Shown piece by piece: positions 62,985-64,000 of a DNA stretch of 64,000 bases. How positions within the stretch are numbered: position 1 is the stretch's first letter; every line of letters starts with the position of its first letter. This DNA is from an uncultured Pseudomonadota bacterium (lineage in GTDB: Bacteria; Bdellovibrionota_B; Oligoflexia; Oligoflexales; CAIYRB01). The position numbers and the translations under genes were made by a program. The stretch spans positions 1 through 64,000 of the forward strand of contig CAIYRB010000117.1 of assembly GCA_903928445.1 (NCBI GenBank), given 5' to 3'. The notes under the pieces are model-generated. The model was not told the origin of the DNA, did no database searches, and saw nothing but the letters and a program-made list of their open reading frames with translations.

Positions 62985-63754
62985 GAGCCGGAAGCAAATT
63001 TGGCGTCTGCTGCGTGGTGTTTTTGTCCTTTGTCATCGCTTCGTTGCTCTTGCGCCTTGTCACTTGGTCGCCCTATCAACGCCGCCTTCGGGCGACGCAT
63101 TTGTCGCAGCTTCTGGCGCGGTTTTTGCGTCGCCTTCTCAATCTTCGCTGCACCGTTGAGCAGTCGGGTCGGCCGCTCGAAGGCGTTCATCAGGGTTTGT
63201 TGCTCGTACCAAATCACTTGTCTTATTTGGACGTCGTCGTCATCGCTGCGGTCTTCCCAGCAGTGTTCGTCACTTCCCGTGAAATTCAAGTCACTCCGAT
63301 ACTGGGTGCTGTGACCAAAGCCGCAGGTTGCGTCTTCGTTGAGCGTCGGCATAAAGCCGACATTTTGAGCGATATCGACCAATTGTCGGCATTGCTCAAC
63401 TCTGGCTTGAATGTCGTGCTCTTCCCCGAGGGAACCACCTCTGCCGGCGACCGTCTTATGGAATTCAAGCGATCTCTGTTAGAATCAGCAGTGAGGAGTC
63501 GCAGTCGAGTGATCCCTCTTTGTCTGCGCTATGATGGCGTGGACGGACACAGTTTTGATGCCAGCAACCGCGACCAGGTTGCCTGGTACGGTGACATGAA
63601 GTTCTTCCCGCACTTTTGGCAATTGATGTCCCGCCGTTCGATTGACGTCCGCTTATTCGTCCTCAACGAGGTCGCCTTTCGTGGCCACAGATCTCGCAAG
63701 CGCCTTACCCATGATGTCAAATCTCAAATTGCCGACTGTTTCCACGCGACTTGA
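62876..63754 (+). CDS. PlsC-like lysophospholipid acyltransferase (OlsA candidate)
   Basis: A 292-residue membrane-associated 1-acylglycerol-phosphate acyltransferase. NHLSYLDV is the HX4D catalytic motif; FPEGTTSAGD and the following LLESAVRSRSRVIPL also match. A hydrophobic segment (about 45-62) anchors it. Downstream of OlsB it is probably OlsA, which adds the second acyl group to lyso-ornithine lipid. The ATG at 62876 lies 109 bases inside olsB; a GTG near 63016 would remove the overlap but also the basic N-terminus. Confidence 0.85.
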   Translation: MLTTGDRSGLQLRGLAHRVKYAGVGQELRQTLYGLLRAGSKFGVCCVVFLSFVIASLLLRLVTWSPYQRRLRATHLSQLLARFLRRLLNLRCTVEQSGRPLEGVHQGLLLVPNHLSYLDVVVIAAVFPAVFVTSREIQVTPILGAVTKAAGCVFVERRHKADILSDIDQLSALLNSGLNVVLFPEGTTSAGDRLMEFKRSLLESAVRSRSRVIPLCLRYDGVDGHSFDASNRDQVAWYGDMKFFPHFWQLMSRRSIDVRLFVLNEVAFRGHRSRKRLTHDVKSQIADCFHAT

Positions 63755-64000
63755 TTTGCGCCGGCGTCTGCCGGAGTTAGTCGAGATCGAGGAGCTTGCG
63801 GCGCAGTGCGCGGGACTAGGAGTGGTCACGACGGAGGCGGTCATTGCGGCGCATGGCCAGGATTTTCCGGTTTACTCCTTTGCCTTTGGTAGTCAGGACA
63901 GGGCGGCACCAGCGGTGGCATTCATCGGCGGTGTGCACGGCCTAGAGCGCGTCGGTACCAATGTTGCTATCTCTTATCTGAAGATGGTGATTGAACTACT
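63711..64000 (+). CDS. M14-family metallopeptidase, partial (runs off the window)
   Basis: The first 96 codons of a larger gene, open to the window end. FIGGVHGLERVG holds the HxxE zinc motif of M14 carboxypeptidases / succinylglutamate desuccinylase-like enzymes; the preceding PVYSFAFGSQD strand also fits. It begins inside the last 44 bases of the PlsC-like gene (ATG at 63711 or 63714). Substrate cannot be told from this part. The possible operon olsB-olsA-M14 continues beyond the window. Confidence 0.75.
   Translation, partial: MMSNLKLPTVSTRLDLRRRLPELVEIEELAAQCAGLGVVTTEAVIAAHGQDFPVYSFAFGSQDRAAPAVAFIGGVHGLERVGTNVAISYLKMVIEL

Overview
The window is a gene-dense, moderately GC-rich stretch of a Gram-negative chromosome. 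Evidence for an outer membrane includes candidate lipoproteins, a Wzx/Wzy/Wzz-type surface polysaccharide locus, a prepilin peptidase and an ornithine-lipid-type acyltransferase pair. The mix of a very large TPR protein, a chemosensory CheA/CheW pair next to a ParA ATPase, receiver-PilZ proteins and a long bacterial phenylalanine hydroxylase suggests a deltaproteobacterial or Bdellovibrionota/Oligoflexia-like lineage. That placement is inferred from gene content only. No rRNA, tRNA, CRISPR array or complete insertion sequence was recognised.

Layout. 0-5 kb: a pseudo-receiver/PilZ protein, tlyA, a small unknown gene, a DUF4301-like protein and an unknown helical protein. 5.2-11.6 kb: one 2,128-residue TPR protein. 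11.6-16.4 kb (minus strand): STAS/zinc-ribbon protein, CheA, CheW and ParA, probably one operon. 16.6-29 kb: a candidate lipoprotein, then a surface polysaccharide locus (two acyltransferases, two glycosyltransferases, Wzx-like flippase, Wzz-like co-polymerase with a degenerate kinase domain, Wzy-like polymerase, small membrane protein) with AT-rich divergent promoter regions. 29-34.4 kb: MauG/cytochrome-c-peroxidase-like protein, glutaminyl-cyclase-like M28 protein, enolase and leucyl aminopeptidase.

34.5-39.8 kb (minus strand): the most coherent functional unit. A sigma-54-type response regulator, a FolB-like enzyme, phenylalanine 4-monooxygenase, a true 6-pyruvoyl-tetrahydropterin synthase and an SDR reductase lie nearly end to end, which reads as a phenylalanine hydroxylation operon that builds its own tetrahydrobiopterin-type cofactor. 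39.9-46.9 kb: AraC regulator, MutY, a lysine-rich coiled-coil protein, crotonase, 3-hydroxyacyl-CoA dehydrogenase, PabB-like enzyme, MazG-like pyrophosphohydrolase and a DUF5995-like protein. 47-56 kb: polyphosphate kinase, a SpoT-like HD protein, an HTH-receiver-PilZ protein, a fused alpha-ketoacid dehydrogenase E1 and a MutS2 that ends without an Smr domain. 56-64 kb (plus strand): prepilin peptidase, diguanylate cyclase, acyl-CoA thioesterase, a DUF4105 membrane protein overlapping an ECF-type sigma factor with a membrane anchor, an M28 peptidase, an OlsB/OlsA-like pair and the start of an M14 metallopeptidase.

Three copies of a roughly 125-bp palindromic repeat (positions 1, 34455 and 42515) are the only dispersed repeats seen. 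In one copy the central segment is flipped relative to the outer ends. The strongest candidates for new biology are the membrane-tethered sigma factor with its DUF4105 partner, the pterin/PAH operon, and the CheA whose linker carries seven copies of a FliM-N-like acidic motif.
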